In this document: positions 32,965 to 41,994 of the stretch, piece after piece
How positions within the stretch are numbered: position 1 is the stretch's first letter
How the letters are laid out: every line of letters begins with the position of its first letter
Made by a program: the position numbers and the translations under genes
Notes under the pieces: model-generated
What the model was told of the DNA's origin: nothing
Seen by the model: the letters and a program-made list of their open reading frames with translations, nothing else
Database searches by the model: none
NCBI RefSeq assembly: GCF_030317035.1
Contig: NZ_JASZYK010000005.1
Location: forward strand, 124,001-188,000
From: Variovorax sp. J22G73
GTDB taxonomy: Bacteria; Pseudomonadota; Gammaproteobacteria; Burkholderiales; Burkholderiaceae_C
Length of the DNA: 64,000 nt
Reading direction: 5' to 3'

Positions 32965-34020
32965 ATGACGCTTGCCCATGCCTACGCGGCCCAGTCCGCC
33001 ACCACGCCACTGGCGCCATTCACCTTCGAGCGCCGCGCGCCCGCCGCGCGCAACGTGGCCATCGACATCCTTTACTGCGGCGTGTGCCACTCCGACCTGC
33101 ACACGGTGCGCAGCGAGTGGGGCCCCGCCGCCTATCCCTGCGTGCCGGGGCACGAAATCGTCGGGCGCGTGCGCGCCGTCGGTGCCGACGTGTCGAAGTT
33201 CAAGGTCGGCGACCTCGTCGGCGTCGGCTGCATGGTCGACAGCTGCCAGCATTGCCAGCCCTGCAACGACGGGCTGGAGCAGTACTGCGACAACGGCATG
33301 ACCGGCACCTACGACAGCCAGGAGCAGGTGTCGCGCGCCAACACGCTGGGCGGCTACTCGGACCACATCGTGGTGTTCGAGAAGTTCGTGCTCAAGATCT
33401 CGCACGACGAGAAGTCGCTGGCCGCCGTGGCGCCGCTGCTGTGCGCGGGCATCACCACCTATTCGCCGCTGCGGCAGTGGAAGGCGGGCCCTGGCTCCAA
33501 GGTGGGCGTGGTGGGGCTCGGCGGGCTGGGCCACATGGGCGTGAAGATTGCCGCGGCCATGGGCGCGCACGTGGTGCTGTTCACCACCTCGCCCGGCAAG
33601 ACCGAAGACGCCAGGCGCCTGGGCGCCAAGGAGGTCGTGGTGTCGCGCAACGAAAGCGAAATGGCCGCGCACCTCAACAGCTTCGACCTCATCATCAACA
33701 CCGTGGCCGTCTCGCACAGCCTCGACCCCTTCGTGCAGCTGCTCAAGCTCGACGGCACGCTGGTGCTGGTGGGCGCGCCCAGCACGCCGCACCCGTCCCC
33801 GGGCGTGTTCGGCCTCATCACGAAGCGCCGCCGCATCGCGGGCTCGATGATCGGCGGCATTGCCGAGACACAGGAAATGCTCGACTTCTGCGCCGCGCAC
33901 GGCATCGTGTCGGACATCGAGACCATCGCGATGCCGCAGATCAACGACGCCTACGAGCGCATGCTCAAGAGCGACGTGAAGTACCGGTTCGTGATCGACA
34001 TGGCGACGGTGGCTGCCTGA
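32965..34020 (+). CDS. Zinc-dependent NAD(P)+ alcohol dehydrogenase (cinnamyl-type, YahK-like)
   Basis: Medium-chain dehydrogenase of 351 residues that interconverts alcohols and aldehydes, usually with NADP(H). Catalytic zinc ligands are in CGVCHSDLH and PGHE (with a later Cys), structural zinc ligands in the cluster CQHCQPCNDGLEQYC, and the cofactor fold in VGVVGLGGLGHMGVK. The FTTSPGK segment after the second strand is typical of NADP-preferring CAD/YahK members. Single gene; the preceding 217 nt hold the terminator hairpin of the previous gene. Likely an aldehyde-detoxifying reductase; substrate not determinable. Confidence 0.95.
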   Translation: MTLAHAYAAQSATTPLAPFTFERRAPAARNVAIDILYCGVCHSDLHTVRSEWGPAAYPCVPGHEIVGRVRAVGADVSKFKVGDLVGVGCMVDSCQHCQPCNDGLEQYCDNGMTGTYDSQEQVSRANTLGGYSDHIVVFEKFVLKISHDEKSLAAVAPLLCAGITTYSPLRQWKAGPGSKVGVVGLGGLGHMGVKIAAAMGAHVVLFTTSPGKTEDARRLGAKEVVVSRNESEMAAHLNSFDLIINTVAVSHSLDPFVQLLKLDGTLVLVGAPSTPHPSPGVFGLITKRRRIAGSMIGGIAETQEMLDFCAAHGIVSDIETIAMPQINDAYERMLKSDVKYRFVIDMATVAA

Positions 34021-34034
34021 GCTTCCACGCCGGG

Positions 34035-35216
34035 TCAGGTCAGGTCACATCCCGATGAGGTTGTGCGGTGCGGTGCGGTGCGGCTCCGCTGCCGCCGCCG
34101 CGCCCACCACAGGTACACCCCGCTGCCCAGCACCACGATGGCGACCACGTCCAGCAGCGCCCAGATGATCTTCAGCGGCAGTCCGCCGTAGTCGCCGAAA
34201 TGCAGCGGGCGCGACAGCTGCAGCGCCGTCAGGTACCAGGGCGCGGGCGGCAGCAGCACCAGCGCGCCGGTGCGCGCGTCGACCAGCGCGGGCGTGAACA
34301 GCCGCGAGGTGACAGGCGTCTGGCCGATGGCCCACACCAGGTAGTGGTGCGGGCTGCCCAGCGCTTCGTCGGGGTATCGCACGCTGCGGATGCGCGTGTT
34401 CGGCATGGCCTGCGACACCGCGTTCACCGCCGCCTGCACGGAGGCGAGCTGCGTGGGCATCTCTTGCCCCTTGTAGGGCCGCAGCGCATCGGCCAGCGCG
34501 TGCTCGCGCCACCGGTCGTACAGCGGATCGGCAAGCTCGTTCATCGCCCCCGTGGCGCCGACCACCACCACCCACGCCAGCGTCGATACCCCGAGCAGGT
34601 TGTGCACGTCGAGCCAGCGGATGCGCGCGCCGCGCTGCCTTCGCACCGTACCGAAGGCCAGGCTGCGCATGTACGGGGCGTACAGCACCGCGCCCGACAC
34701 AGTGGCCGCCAGCACCAGCAAGGCCATGGCACCGAGGAACAGTTCGCCCGGCAGGCCGAGCAGCAGATCCTTGTGCAGCCGCAGCAGCACGCCGGTGAGC
34801 GTGATGCGCCCGGGCGCGCTCTGCGCCGCAGGCAGCAGCACGCGTCCCGTGCGCGCATCGAACTTCAGCACCCGGTTGAGCTTGCGGTCCGCGGCGTAGG
34901 AGGGCGCGAGCGCGATCCACACTTCGGGCCGGTCGTCTTCCAGGCTGATCCAGCGCACTGTGTGGCCGGGGAAGAGACCCGCGGGCCCGCGTGCGGTGTC
35001 GACCATCGCGTCCAGGTCTGCAATGGCCGAGCCGACCGGACCGACCGAACTCCGCGCCTCCGCGGCCGCCGCCGTGTCGCCGCGAGCCCAGTCGGCCAGC
35101 TCGTCGCGGAACACCAGCGGCAGCCCGGTCAGGCACAGCACCAGCAGGAACACCGTGCAGGCCAGGCTGCTCCACCGGTGCACCCACTGCCAGCGCCGAA
35201 GGCGCAGGGCGGACAT
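34035..35216 (-). CDS. PepSY-domain membrane protein (siderophore-iron reductase-like)
   Basis: Inner-membrane protein of 393 residues. It starts with RRWQWVHRWSSLACTVFLLVLCLTGLPLVF, given here in parts as a basic start and first helix, then has a large periplasmic part with PepSY-like segments, further helices near 165-190, 215-235 and 345-370, and the conserved WLDVHNLLGV and RPLHFGDYGGLPLKI motifs (His ligands of bis-heme reductase-like proteins). Such proteins often sit beside TonB receptors and are thought to reduce ferric siderophores. It starts 12 nt after the receptor stop, so it closes the FecI-FecR-receptor operon. A GTGCG pentamer repeat lies in its last codons. Confidence 0.87.
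   Translation of the reverse strand: MSALRLRRWQWVHRWSSLACTVFLLVLCLTGLPLVFRDELADWARGDTAAAAEARSSVGPVGSAIADLDAMVDTARGPAGLFPGHTVRWISLEDDRPEVWIALAPSYAADRKLNRVLKFDARTGRVLLPAAQSAPGRITLTGVLLRLHKDLLLGLPGELFLGAMALLVLAATVSGAVLYAPYMRSLAFGTVRRQRGARIRWLDVHNLLGVSTLAWVVVVGATGAMNELADPLYDRWREHALADALRPYKGQEMPTQLASVQAAVNAVSQAMPNTRIRSVRYPDEALGSPHHYLVWAIGQTPVTSRLFTPALVDARTGALVLLPPAPWYLTALQLSRPLHFGDYGGLPLKIIWALLDVVAIVVLGSGVYLWWARRRQRSRTAPHRTTSSGCDLT
34063..34082. repeat. GTGCG x4 pentanucleotide repeat in PepSY gene 3' end
   Basis: Four perfect GTGCG units lie within the last 16 codons of the PepSY gene. Because the unit is 5 nt, gain or loss of one copy would shift the frame and replace the basic, Thr/Ser-rich C-terminal tail. 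Confidence 0.75.
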
Positions 35217-35227
35217 GGCGCGCCCGC

Positions 35228-37705
35228 TCAGAAGTCGAAGGCGGCGGACAGCTGGATGCTGCGCGGCGTGCTCTGCACCAGGTAGCCGTCGATGGCCGAG
35301 GCCCAGTAGCTCTTGTTCCGCAGGTTCTGGATGTTCAGCCGCAGCGTGGTCGGCGTGCCGGCCCAGGTCGTGCGGTAGCGCGCGCCGACGTCGTAGCGCG
35401 TCCAGCGCGGAATGGACTGCGCGTTGAGGGTATCGGCGTACTGCGATGCGGTGTGAATCGCGCGGCCCGACAGCGTGAGCCCGGCGACCGAAGGCACGTC
35501 CCACTCGGCGCCAAGGTTCAGCTGCACCTTGGGCGCGCCCGTGACCTGCCGGCCGTCGTTGGTGCCGCCCGCCGTGCGGGTCTGCTTGGCATCGACCAGC
35601 GCCAGGCCGCCCAGCAGCCGCACGCCGGGCACGACCTCGCCGAAGGTGTTCAGCTCCACGCCGCGCGTGCGCTGCTCGCCGTCCACCGAGTAGATGCGGG
35701 TACTCGCATTGGTCAGGCCGTTGGGCGTTTTCAGCTGGTACACGCCCAGCGTGGTGGCGATGCCGCCGAAGTCGAGCTTCACGCCCGCCTCGTACTGCTT
35801 GGAAACGTAGGGCGCAAAGATCTGCCCCACGTTGATGGAGCCCGCCGTGGCCGTGGGCCCCTGTTGCAGCCCCTCGATGTAGTTGGCGTACACCGACACG
35901 TTGCGGCTCGCCTTCAGGACCAGGCCCACGCCGGGCGTGGTTGCCGACTTGTCGTAGCTCGACGACGTGGCGCCGGTGGTGGCGCTGAAGTTGGCCGACT
36001 TGACCTTCTGCTGGCGCACGCCCAGCGTGAGCTGCACGCGGTCGTCGAGCATCGACAGCGTGTCGGCCACGGCCACGCCGGAGATGTCTGCCGAGCCCGT
36101 TTGCGGCACCGCGTCGGGCCCGCGCAGGCCCGCGATGCTCGGCTGGCCGATGAACACCGGCGTGTAGATGTTGGTGCTGGTCTGCGCCAGCGTGTTCAGC
36201 AGGATGCCGTTGCGCACGCGCAGCGTGGAGGCGGTGAGCGTCCAGCGGTGCTGCACCGGGCCCGTGTCGAAGCGCCCGCGCATGCCGGCCTCGGCCGTCG
36301 AGCTGTCGCGGTAGAGCGGCCAGTACACCTGGTTCTGCAGCAGCCTGCCGGCCGAAGACTGCAGCTGCGAGTTGGAGAACAACTGCGACTCCTCGAAGCG
36401 CGAGCCGCCGGCCGCGGCGAACGCGGTGAGGTCGGGCGTGATGTCGAACTCGCCGCGCAGCGCCACGTTGCGCGAGTTGGTGTTGTCGTAGGACCAGGGC
36501 TGCTGCCAGTTGCGCCCCGAGCGCGGCGGCGCGGGCAGCACGAAGCCGGCCGCCAGGAAGGTGGTGCGCGAGGGCGAGTCGCTGTCGTTGCGCCGCGCGC
36601 CCAGGTCGGCCGACAGGCGCAGCCGGTCGCTGCGGTAGTCGAGCGCCAGCGCGCCCATGGCCACCTTCTTTTTCTGGCGGTCGGTCGCGGTGTCGCCGTC
36701 GCTGTACACGCCGTTGAAGCGAACGCCCCAGCGGTTGTCCTGGCCAAAGCGGCGCCCCACGTCGGCCTGCACGCCGAACTGCGCGTCGGACACGTAGCCC
36801 GTGGTCAGCCGCGTGAGCGGCGCGTCTCCCGCGCGCTTGGGCACCTAGTTGATGCTGCCACCCACGCCGCCGATGGGCCCCAGCCCGTTGAGCAGCGCGT
36901 TGGCGCCCGACAGCAGCTCGATGCGCTCCAGCGACTCCACGCCGGGCGACATGAGCCCGTAGAGCCCGCCATAGGCCGCGTCGAGCGCCTTCACCTTGTT
37001 GCCTCGCACCACGAAGTCGGTCATGGCGTCGTTGCCCGGGTAGATCGCGCGAAACGACGGGTTGTTGTCCGCAATGTCGGCCACCGTGCGCGTCTGCTGG
37101 TCTTGCATGACCTGCGCCGTGTAGGTGATGAGGTTGAACGGCGTGTCCATGAAGTCGCGGTCGCCCAGCAGGCCCACGCGGCCGCCGCGCGCGACCTGCC
37201 CGCCGGCATAGGGCTGCGGCAGGTCGCCGGGCACGGCCGAGTTCGCGGTGACCGTGACGGGCGGCAGCGCGGCGTCGCCGGCATTGCCTGTGCTGCTTGC
37301 GGATGGGGCCGGCGTGGCGGTGTTCTTGCGCAGGGTGTACTCGCCGCTCGCGTCGCGCACCGCTTCCAGGCCGGTGCCGGCCAGCAGCGAGCGCAGCGCG
37401 TCGTTCACGCTCAGCGTGCCGCTCGCGCCGGGGCTGCGCAGCCCGCTCGTCAACTCGGCGTTGACGGCGATCTGCGCGCCGGCCTGCCGGCCGAAGCGGC
37501 TCAGCGCCTGGTCGAGCGTGCCGGCCGGAATGTCGAAGCTGCGGCGCGCCTCACCGGCCGCGCCCTGCGCGAAGGCAGGTGCGCTGGCCAGGCCGGCTGC
37601 GGTGCCCAGCGTGGCGCACAGCAGAGCCAGCGCCACGGGCGACAGCCGGTGCCGCCCGCGGGTGGCCATTAGGGGGGAGAAAAACCGGTTGCGAACGACC
37701 GCCAT
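35228..37705 (-). pseudogene. TonB-dependent siderophore receptor with in-frame amber stop
   Basis: Outer-membrane receptor reading as 824 residues plus one internal TAG. Order: signal peptide (about 14-47, ending APAFAQ), STN signalling domain (FDIPAGTLDQALSRFGRQAG and following), plug domain, and a 22-strand barrel ending in SIQLSAAFDF with the terminal Phe. The TAG at 36847-36845 is codon 287, in the plug, where relatives read GGSIN-L-VPKR. The frame is the same on both sides and barrel sequence shows no decay, so this is a recent nonsense mutation, a sequence error, or a suppressed codon. The STN domain and upstream FecI/FecR genes predict surface signalling. Start ATG 37705 has AAGGA upstream. 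Confidence 0.85.
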
Positions 37706-37867
37706 GTTGCAGATTCCTTTTGCTGGTGCTTGTGTTGGACAGTGGCTTGGCAAGCACGCAAAAAGAGTCGTCCCGCCTGGCTTCTGCATGCAAAGCCGCA
37801 CGAGACCGAAAAATCTGCCGGTCTATCTGCCGGTTTATTTGTAAAGACGTTTCAGCGCATCCGCGCT

Positions 37868-38938
37868 TCAGCGCGCCGACACCGTGACCCAGTAGCGCGT
37901 GAGCCGCGTCACCTTCACCGGCAGCCGCCGCGCCAGCGATTCGAGAATGCGCTCGGTCGGGTCGTTGCCGTCCAGCGGCCAGGCGCCGGTGATGCGCAGG
38001 CCGGCCACCTCGGGGTCGCAGCGCAGGCGGCCGGGGCGGTAGCGGTCGAGTTCGGCAATGAACTCGGCCAGCGGCATCCCTTCGGCGGTGAGCGTGCCGT
38101 CGGTCCAGGACTGGCTGGCCTCCCGCAGTGCCTCGGGTGCGTCGACGCGCTCGCGGGTGAAGCGGGCCTGCTGCCCGGCGCGCACCAGGGTCGCGGCGGA
38201 ACCCGAGCCGGTGCTGTTGGCGGTGCGGACCTCGACCGCGCCTTCGCTTACGCCCAGTGCCGTGAAGCCGGCGGCCGCGTCCGCGGGCTCGTCGCGTCGC
38301 ACGGTGAAGCGCGTGCCCACCGGCGTGAGCGTGCCGTCGCGTGTGGCGACCACGAAAGGGCGGCGGGCCGCGTCGTGCGCGGTCGCGACCATGATTTCTC
38401 CGCGGTACAGCACCAGCCGGCGCTCGCCCGCGTCGAAGCGCACATCGAGCGCGGTGCCGGTGTTCATCAGCAGCGTGCTGCCGTCGGCCAGCACCATGCT
38501 GCGGCGCTCGCCGGTGGCGGTGCGCACGTCGGCCCATGCGCCTGCGAGCTGGCTGCGCCAGGGGAGCTGGTCTTGCACGAGGTAGATGGCGGTGCCGCCG
38601 GCGCCGATCCACATCAGCGTTTTCAAGGTGCGCCGGCGCGCCGACAACGAAGCCGCATGGCCCAGCGTGGCGCGCGTGACCGCCGGCTCGACGGTGCCCG
38701 AGGTGCCGCGCAACTGCTGGCCCATGGACTGCAGCCGCTGCCAGGCGCGCGCATGGTCGGGGTGCTGGTCGTGCCAGCGCGCGAAGGCGGACTGCTCCTG
38801 CGGATCGCGCAGGCCCGAGGCCAGGCGCACGTACCAGCCGATGGCCTGCTCGACGATGGCGTCTGGCAAGGTATCGCTCGTGTTGGCTGTGTTGGCCGCG
38901 TTGCCGCCATTGGCCGGCGAGGGAAATCGTGCGCTCAT
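37868..38938 (-). CDS. FecR-family anti-sigma/sigma-regulator membrane protein
   Basis: Inner-membrane signal relay of 356 residues. A cytoplasmic N-terminal domain (about 20-75) has the DUF4880 pattern IGWYVRLASGLRDPQEQSAFARWHDQHP, written here across its turn, with the conserved Trp residues. One membrane helix lies near 105-120 (TLKTLMWIGAGGTAIYLV). The periplasmic FecR domain has RSMVLADGSTLLMNTGTALDV and VVATRDGTLTPVGTRFTV. It would sense the TonB receptor STN domain and control the FecI-type sigma factor. It lies 25 nt after the sigma gene and before the receptor gene. ATG at 38938 is used. Confidence 0.92.
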   Translation of the reverse strand: MSARFPSPANGGNAANTANTSDTLPDAIVEQAIGWYVRLASGLRDPQEQSAFARWHDQHPDHARAWQRLQSMGQQLRGTSGTVEPAVTRATLGHAASLSARRRTLKTLMWIGAGGTAIYLVQDQLPWRSQLAGAWADVRTATGERRSMVLADGSTLLMNTGTALDVRFDAGERRLVLYRGEIMVATAHDAARRPFVVATRDGTLTPVGTRFTVRRDEPADAAAGFTALGVSEGAVEVRTANSTGSGSAATLVRAGQQARFTRERVDAPEALREASQSWTDGTLTAEGMPLAEFIAELDRYRPGRLRCDPEVAGLRITGAWPLDGNDPTERILESLARRLPVKVTRLTRYWVTVSAR

Positions 38939-38963
38939 CCGAAGCAATTCCGCTTGATGCGCG

Positions 38964-39497
38964 TCAGCTCGCTGCCGGCAGGTACATCGCCTTGTAGCAA
39001 TGGGCCAGCGCGCGCGTCATGGCCTTCTGCACCACGTTGACGGTGATGCCCAGCCGCTCGGCGATCTGCGCATAGCTCAGCCCGTCGAGCTGCGAGAGCA
39101 GGAAGGCCTCGCGCACCTGGGCGGGCAGGCCGTCGAGCAGGCGGGCGATTTCCTCGAGCGTTTCCAGGATCAGCAAGCGCTCTTCGGGCGAGGGCGCCAT
39201 CGCCATCGGGCGCGCGGCGAGCGTGGCCAGCCAGGCCTGCTCGAGCGCATGGCGGCGCCAGTGCGTGGCGAGCAGCCCGCCGGCAATCGTCGTGAGATAG
39301 GCGCGGGGCTCGCGAATGTGCTCGCCGGCGTTCTTGCCCAGCACGCGAACGAAGGTGTCGTGCGCCAGGTCGGCCGCGTCGAAAGTGTTGCCCAGCTTGC
39401 GGCGCAACCAGCCCTGCAGCCAGCCATGGTGCTCGGCATACAGGGACTCGACCGGGTACTCGGCTGGAAGGGAAGACGCAAGGGACGGGGGGTTCAC
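38964..39497 (-). CDS. FecI-type ECF RNA polymerase sigma factor
   Basis: Extracytoplasmic-function sigma factor of 177 residues. Sigma2 covers about 20-85 (LYAEHHGWLQGWLRRKLG, then DAADLAHDTFVRVL, the core-binding 2.2/2.3 region) and sigma4 about 115-165 (LPAQVREAFLLSQLDGLSY and IAERLGITVNVVQKAM, the -35-recognition helices). It should direct transcription of the TonB receptor gene when released by FecR, in response to a ferric siderophore. It starts with GTG at 39497. A Fur-like box lies just upstream, so iron should repress it. Confidence 0.93.
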   Translation of the reverse strand: MNPPSLASSLPAEYPVESLYAEHHGWLQGWLRRKLGNTFDAADLAHDTFVRVLGKNAGEHIREPRAYLTTIAGGLLATHWRRHALEQAWLATLAARPMAMAPSPEERLLILETLEEIARLLDGLPAQVREAFLLSQLDGLSYAQIAERLGITVNVVQKAMTRALAHCYKAMYLPAAS

Positions 39498-39533
39498 GAT
39501 CCGCGCAGGGCCGGGCGATGGCTCGGCTGTCTA

Positions 39534-39556
39534 AATAAGAATTGCTCTCAATTATC
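39534..39556 (-). promoter_or_regulatory. Fur-box-like site upstream of the FecI sigma gene
   Basis: The minus strand reads GATAATTGAGAG-CAATTCTTATT, with an AATTG/CAATT inverted core and AT-rich arms close to the GATAATGATAATCATTATC Fur consensus. It lies about 40 nt before the sigma-factor start and overlaps the last codons of the TPR gene. Iron-Fur repression of this operon is expected. Confidence 0.55.
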
Positions 39557-39931
39557 TGAGGCGTTAAGCCTTTTGGCAACACGACGCAAACGCACGGTCA
39601 GCTCCTTGACCAACTGCATCTCGCCGCGCCGCTGCGCCACTTCCAGCCCTTTGGTGAAAGCCGCCTCGGACAGCGCCGAGTCGCCGAGTTCCAGCGCGAC
39701 CAGGCCTTGCAAGCGGTGCGCGGCGGTGAAGTCGGCGTCGAAGGCCAGTGCTTTTTCCAGATGCAGCAGCGCGGTGCGCGGGTCTTCGCGGCGGTGGTAC
39801 GCGAGCGCGAGGCTCATGCGAAGCAGGGCGCCGTCGCGGCCGGCGGCGAGCATGCGTTCGAGGGCTTCGGGCGAGGGACCGGGCGGCGGGGCAGGGGGAG
39901 TGGGAACAATGTCGGGAGAAGGCGTGTCCAT
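39548..39931 (-). CDS. Small TPR-like protein
   Basis: Soluble protein of 127 residues. After a Pro-rich start (PTPPAPPPGPSPEALE) it has two to three TPR-like helix pairs: LRMSLALAYHRREDPRTALLHLEKAL and DFTAAHRLQGLVALELGDSALSEAAF, given here in abbreviated form as helix A/B repeats with the usual Ala-Leu-Gly pattern. Such modules bind other proteins. The ATG at 39931 is favoured over 39940, because AAAGG lies 9 nt before it and only 0-1 nt before the earlier one. Similar short proteins sit next to many housekeeping genes in Comamonadaceae; function unknown. Its last codons overlap the Fur-like site. Confidence 0.75.
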   Translation of the reverse strand: MDTPSPDIVPTPPAPPPGPSPEALERMLAAGRDGALLRMSLALAYHRREDPRTALLHLEKALAFDADFTAAHRLQGLVALELGDSALSEAAFTKGLEVAQRRGEMQLVKELTVRLRRVAKRLNASDN

Positions 39932-40049
39932 CAGCGGCATCCTTTGCAATTTTTCAAAGCATAGTCTTTGACATTTGCAGTTGCAGTTCCCCGCCCGAAT
40001 CTCCTTGCGTCCTACGCGGTTCGCGCGGCCCCTGCGAAAGCATCGAGCG

Positions 40050-40391
40050 ATGCGTAAATTGATTCTTGTGACTTCGCTGGGTTTGACTGCGGCCAGCGCA
40101 TTCGTGCAGGCCGAGCCGATCAAGCTTCCGGTCGACAGCGACGACAAGGGCACCGTGTACGTGGCGCCCAACGTGAACCCCACCGAGCAGGCTGCCACCG
40201 TCAACGGCGCGACCGTCGGCGTGCAGCGCCCAGACGGCAGCGGCACCTACATCGGCACCGACACCTCCACGCCGCGGCCCACGTATTCGCTGGGTGCTAG
40301 CACAGGCGGCAACGTGTCGCTCACGGGCGGTGTGTCGTCCGACGGCAAGGCCAACAACGGCGTGAAGGCCGGGGTCACCATCAAGTACTGA
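40050..40391 (+). CDS. Small exported protein of unknown function
   Basis: Protein of 113 residues. Signal peptide at 1-21 (LILVTSLGLTAASAFVQA). The mature part is short, strand-prone and rich in Gly, Thr, Ser and Val (ATVNGATVGVQRPDGSGTY, then GGNVSLTGGVSSDGK and a closing KAGVTIKY), the look of a small beta-rich periplasmic or outer-membrane protein. The final Tyr after alternating hydrophobic residues resembles an outer-membrane beta-signal, but one or two strands cannot form a barrel alone. No family is recognised. It is divergent from the TPR gene with 118 nt between them. Confidence 0.72.
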   Translation: MRKLILVTSLGLTAASAFVQAEPIKLPVDSDDKGTVYVAPNVNPTEQAATVNGATVGVQRPDGSGTYIGTDTSTPRPTYSLGASTGGNVSLTGGVSSDGKANNGVKAGVTIKY

Positions 40392-40422
40392 TCGAGCTGA
40401 ACGGCCTGATCTAGCTGGTCGT

Positions 40423-40887
40423 TCAGACCAGCGTGCCGTACACGATGAACCCGTCGTGCGTGGCCATCTTGTCGTACAGCGTGCGCCCGGCCGTGTTGCT
40501 CTCGTGCGTTTGCCAGTACACGCGGTGCCCGCCCGCGCGCTTCACGTGCGCGTACACACCCTCGATCAACTGGCGCCCCACGCCGCGCCCGCGCTCCGAC
40601 GGCAGCGTGAACAGGTCCTGCAGGTAGCACGTCGGCTCGATGCGCGTGGTACTGCGGTGGAACAGGTAGTGCGTGAGCCCGACCAGCTGGCCGTCGCGCT
40701 CGGCGACCAGCGCATGCACCGGCTCGTAGGCATCGAAGAAGCGCTGCCAGGTGACCTGTGTGATTTCATCCGGCAGCGCGGTGGCGCCTTCGCGGCCGTA
40801 GAAGGCGTTGTAGCCGGCCCATAGCGGTTTCCATGCCGCAAGGTCGGCCGGCACGGGAGGGCGAATCGAGAGGGTGGAAGTCGTCAT
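40423..40887 (-). CDS. GNAT-family N-acetyltransferase
   Basis: Acetyltransferase of 154 residues. The acetyl-CoA loop is LFTLPSERGRGVGRQLIEG (Q/RxxGxG/A type) followed by helix and the terminal KRAGGHRVYWQTHESN and YDKM pattern that is common in GNAT enzymes acting on small amines or amino-acid-like substrates. Substrate unknown. The start is only 9 nt from the stop of the upstream LysR gene on the same strand, so the two are probably co-transcribed. Confidence 0.9.
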   Translation of the reverse strand: MTTSTLSIRPPVPADLAAWKPLWAGYNAFYGREGATALPDEITQVTWQRFFDAYEPVHALVAERDGQLVGLTHYLFHRSTTRIEPTCYLQDLFTLPSERGRGVGRQLIEGVYAHVKRAGGHRVYWQTHESNTAGRTLYDKMATHDGFIVYGTLV

Positions 40888-40896
40888 GCGCGTGCC

Positions 40897-41904
40897 TCAG
40901 CGTGTGCCCGTTCGTGCCGCCGCCGCAGTGGCCTTCGCGACGTCTTGCACTTTTGAAAGCGCGCACGCAGGCGGCTGCACGCGCGTGGATGCCGGCAGCG
41001 GCGGCAGCACCGGGTTGTCGCCGTCGGGCCCCATCGACTGCTCCAGAAAGTCGAGCATCGCGCGCATGGCCGCGCTGTTGTGGCGGCGCTGCGAGTAAGC
41101 CGCGTACAGCCAGTGTTCGTGCGGCATGTGGTCGCGCAGCACCGGCACCAGCGCGCCGCGCTCCAGGTGCGACTGCGCCAGCGGCTCCGGCACATAGGCC
41201 ACGCCCACGCCGCGCAGCGCCAGCTCGATGAGCGCCACCGCGTCGTTGGCCTCCATGCGGCTGTGCACCGCCACGTCGTGCGGCTTGCCGTCCGTCTCGA
41301 AGGGCAGGTGCGTGGTGGGCATCGACGAGTAGCTCAGCACCTCGTGCTTGCCCATGTCCTCGGGCACCTGCGGCATGCCGCGCTGCGCCCAGTACGCGGG
41401 CGACGCGCATACCACCATGTCGAACTGCACCAGCCGGCGCACGATGAGGTTCATGTCGTCGATGCGCCCGCCCGTCAGGTGGATGTCGATGCCTTCCTCG
41501 ATCAGGTCGAGGTTGTCGTTGGTGAACACCAGGCTCACGTACACCTCGGGGTAGCGCTTGATGAACTCGGCGATCACGTCCGACAGCCAGCCCGCGATGA
41601 GCCCGTGCGGCGCGCTCATGCGCAGGCGGCCTTGCGGGTGCGAGCCGTGGGCCTGCAGGTCGTTCAGCGTGCTTTCGGCCATGGCCACCAGCTCGGTGCT
41701 GCGCTCCAGCAGCACCTGGCCGGCGTCGGTGAGGCTCAGGGAGCGGGTGGAGCGGTTCAGCAGGCGCACGCCGCTGCGCGTTTCAAGCTCGGCCACGTAG
41801 CGGCTGACCGTGGCTTTCGACATGCCCAGCGAGATCGCCGCGCGGGAGAAGCTGCGCCGGAACGCGACTTCGCGGAAGGTTTTGATGAGGTCGAGGCCGT
41901 CCAT
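40897..41904 (-). CDS. LysR-family transcriptional regulator (CrgA-like)
   Basis: Regulator of 335 residues. Winged helix at 1-60 (LIKTFREVAFRRSFSRAAISLGMSKATVSRYVAELE, given as its two helices), linker helix, then a substrate-binding domain with GRLRMSAPHGLIAGWLSDVI and the AYVPEPLAQSHLERG segment. It belongs to the branch of LysR proteins with the fixed LNRSTRSLSLTDAG motif, which includes CrgA and DsdC-like repressors of unknown effectors. It is followed on the same strand by a GNAT gene 9 nt away, the most likely target or partner. The 348-nt gap on its other side contains a structured leader for the next rightward gene. Confidence 0.9.
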   Translation of the reverse strand: MDGLDLIKTFREVAFRRSFSRAAISLGMSKATVSRYVAELETRSGVRLLNRSTRSLSLTDAGQVLLERSTELVAMAESTLNDLQAHGSHPQGRLRMSAPHGLIAGWLSDVIAEFIKRYPEVYVSLVFTNDNLDLIEEGIDIHLTGGRIDDMNLIVRRLVQFDMVVCASPAYWAQRGMPQVPEDMGKHEVLSYSSMPTTHLPFETDGKPHDVAVHSRMEANDAVALIELALRGVGVAYVPEPLAQSHLERGALVPVLRDHMPHEHWLYAAYSQRRHNSAAMRAMLDFLEQSMGPDGDNPVLPPLPASTRVQPPACALSKVQDVAKATAAAARTGTR

Positions 41905-41994
41905 AAGTGGGCGGATTGTTCCAGCTTCCGGCGCTGGGGTCTTTAGTCGGGGAATGGGTGGTTTTCGGCGCGCGAAGCGGCGGGGGTGCGTGGC

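Noticed and set aside
36845..36847. Programmed read-through or pyrrolysine at the TAG
   Set aside because: No stem-loop or pylT-type evidence in the window; a recent nonsense mutation or sequence error is simpler.
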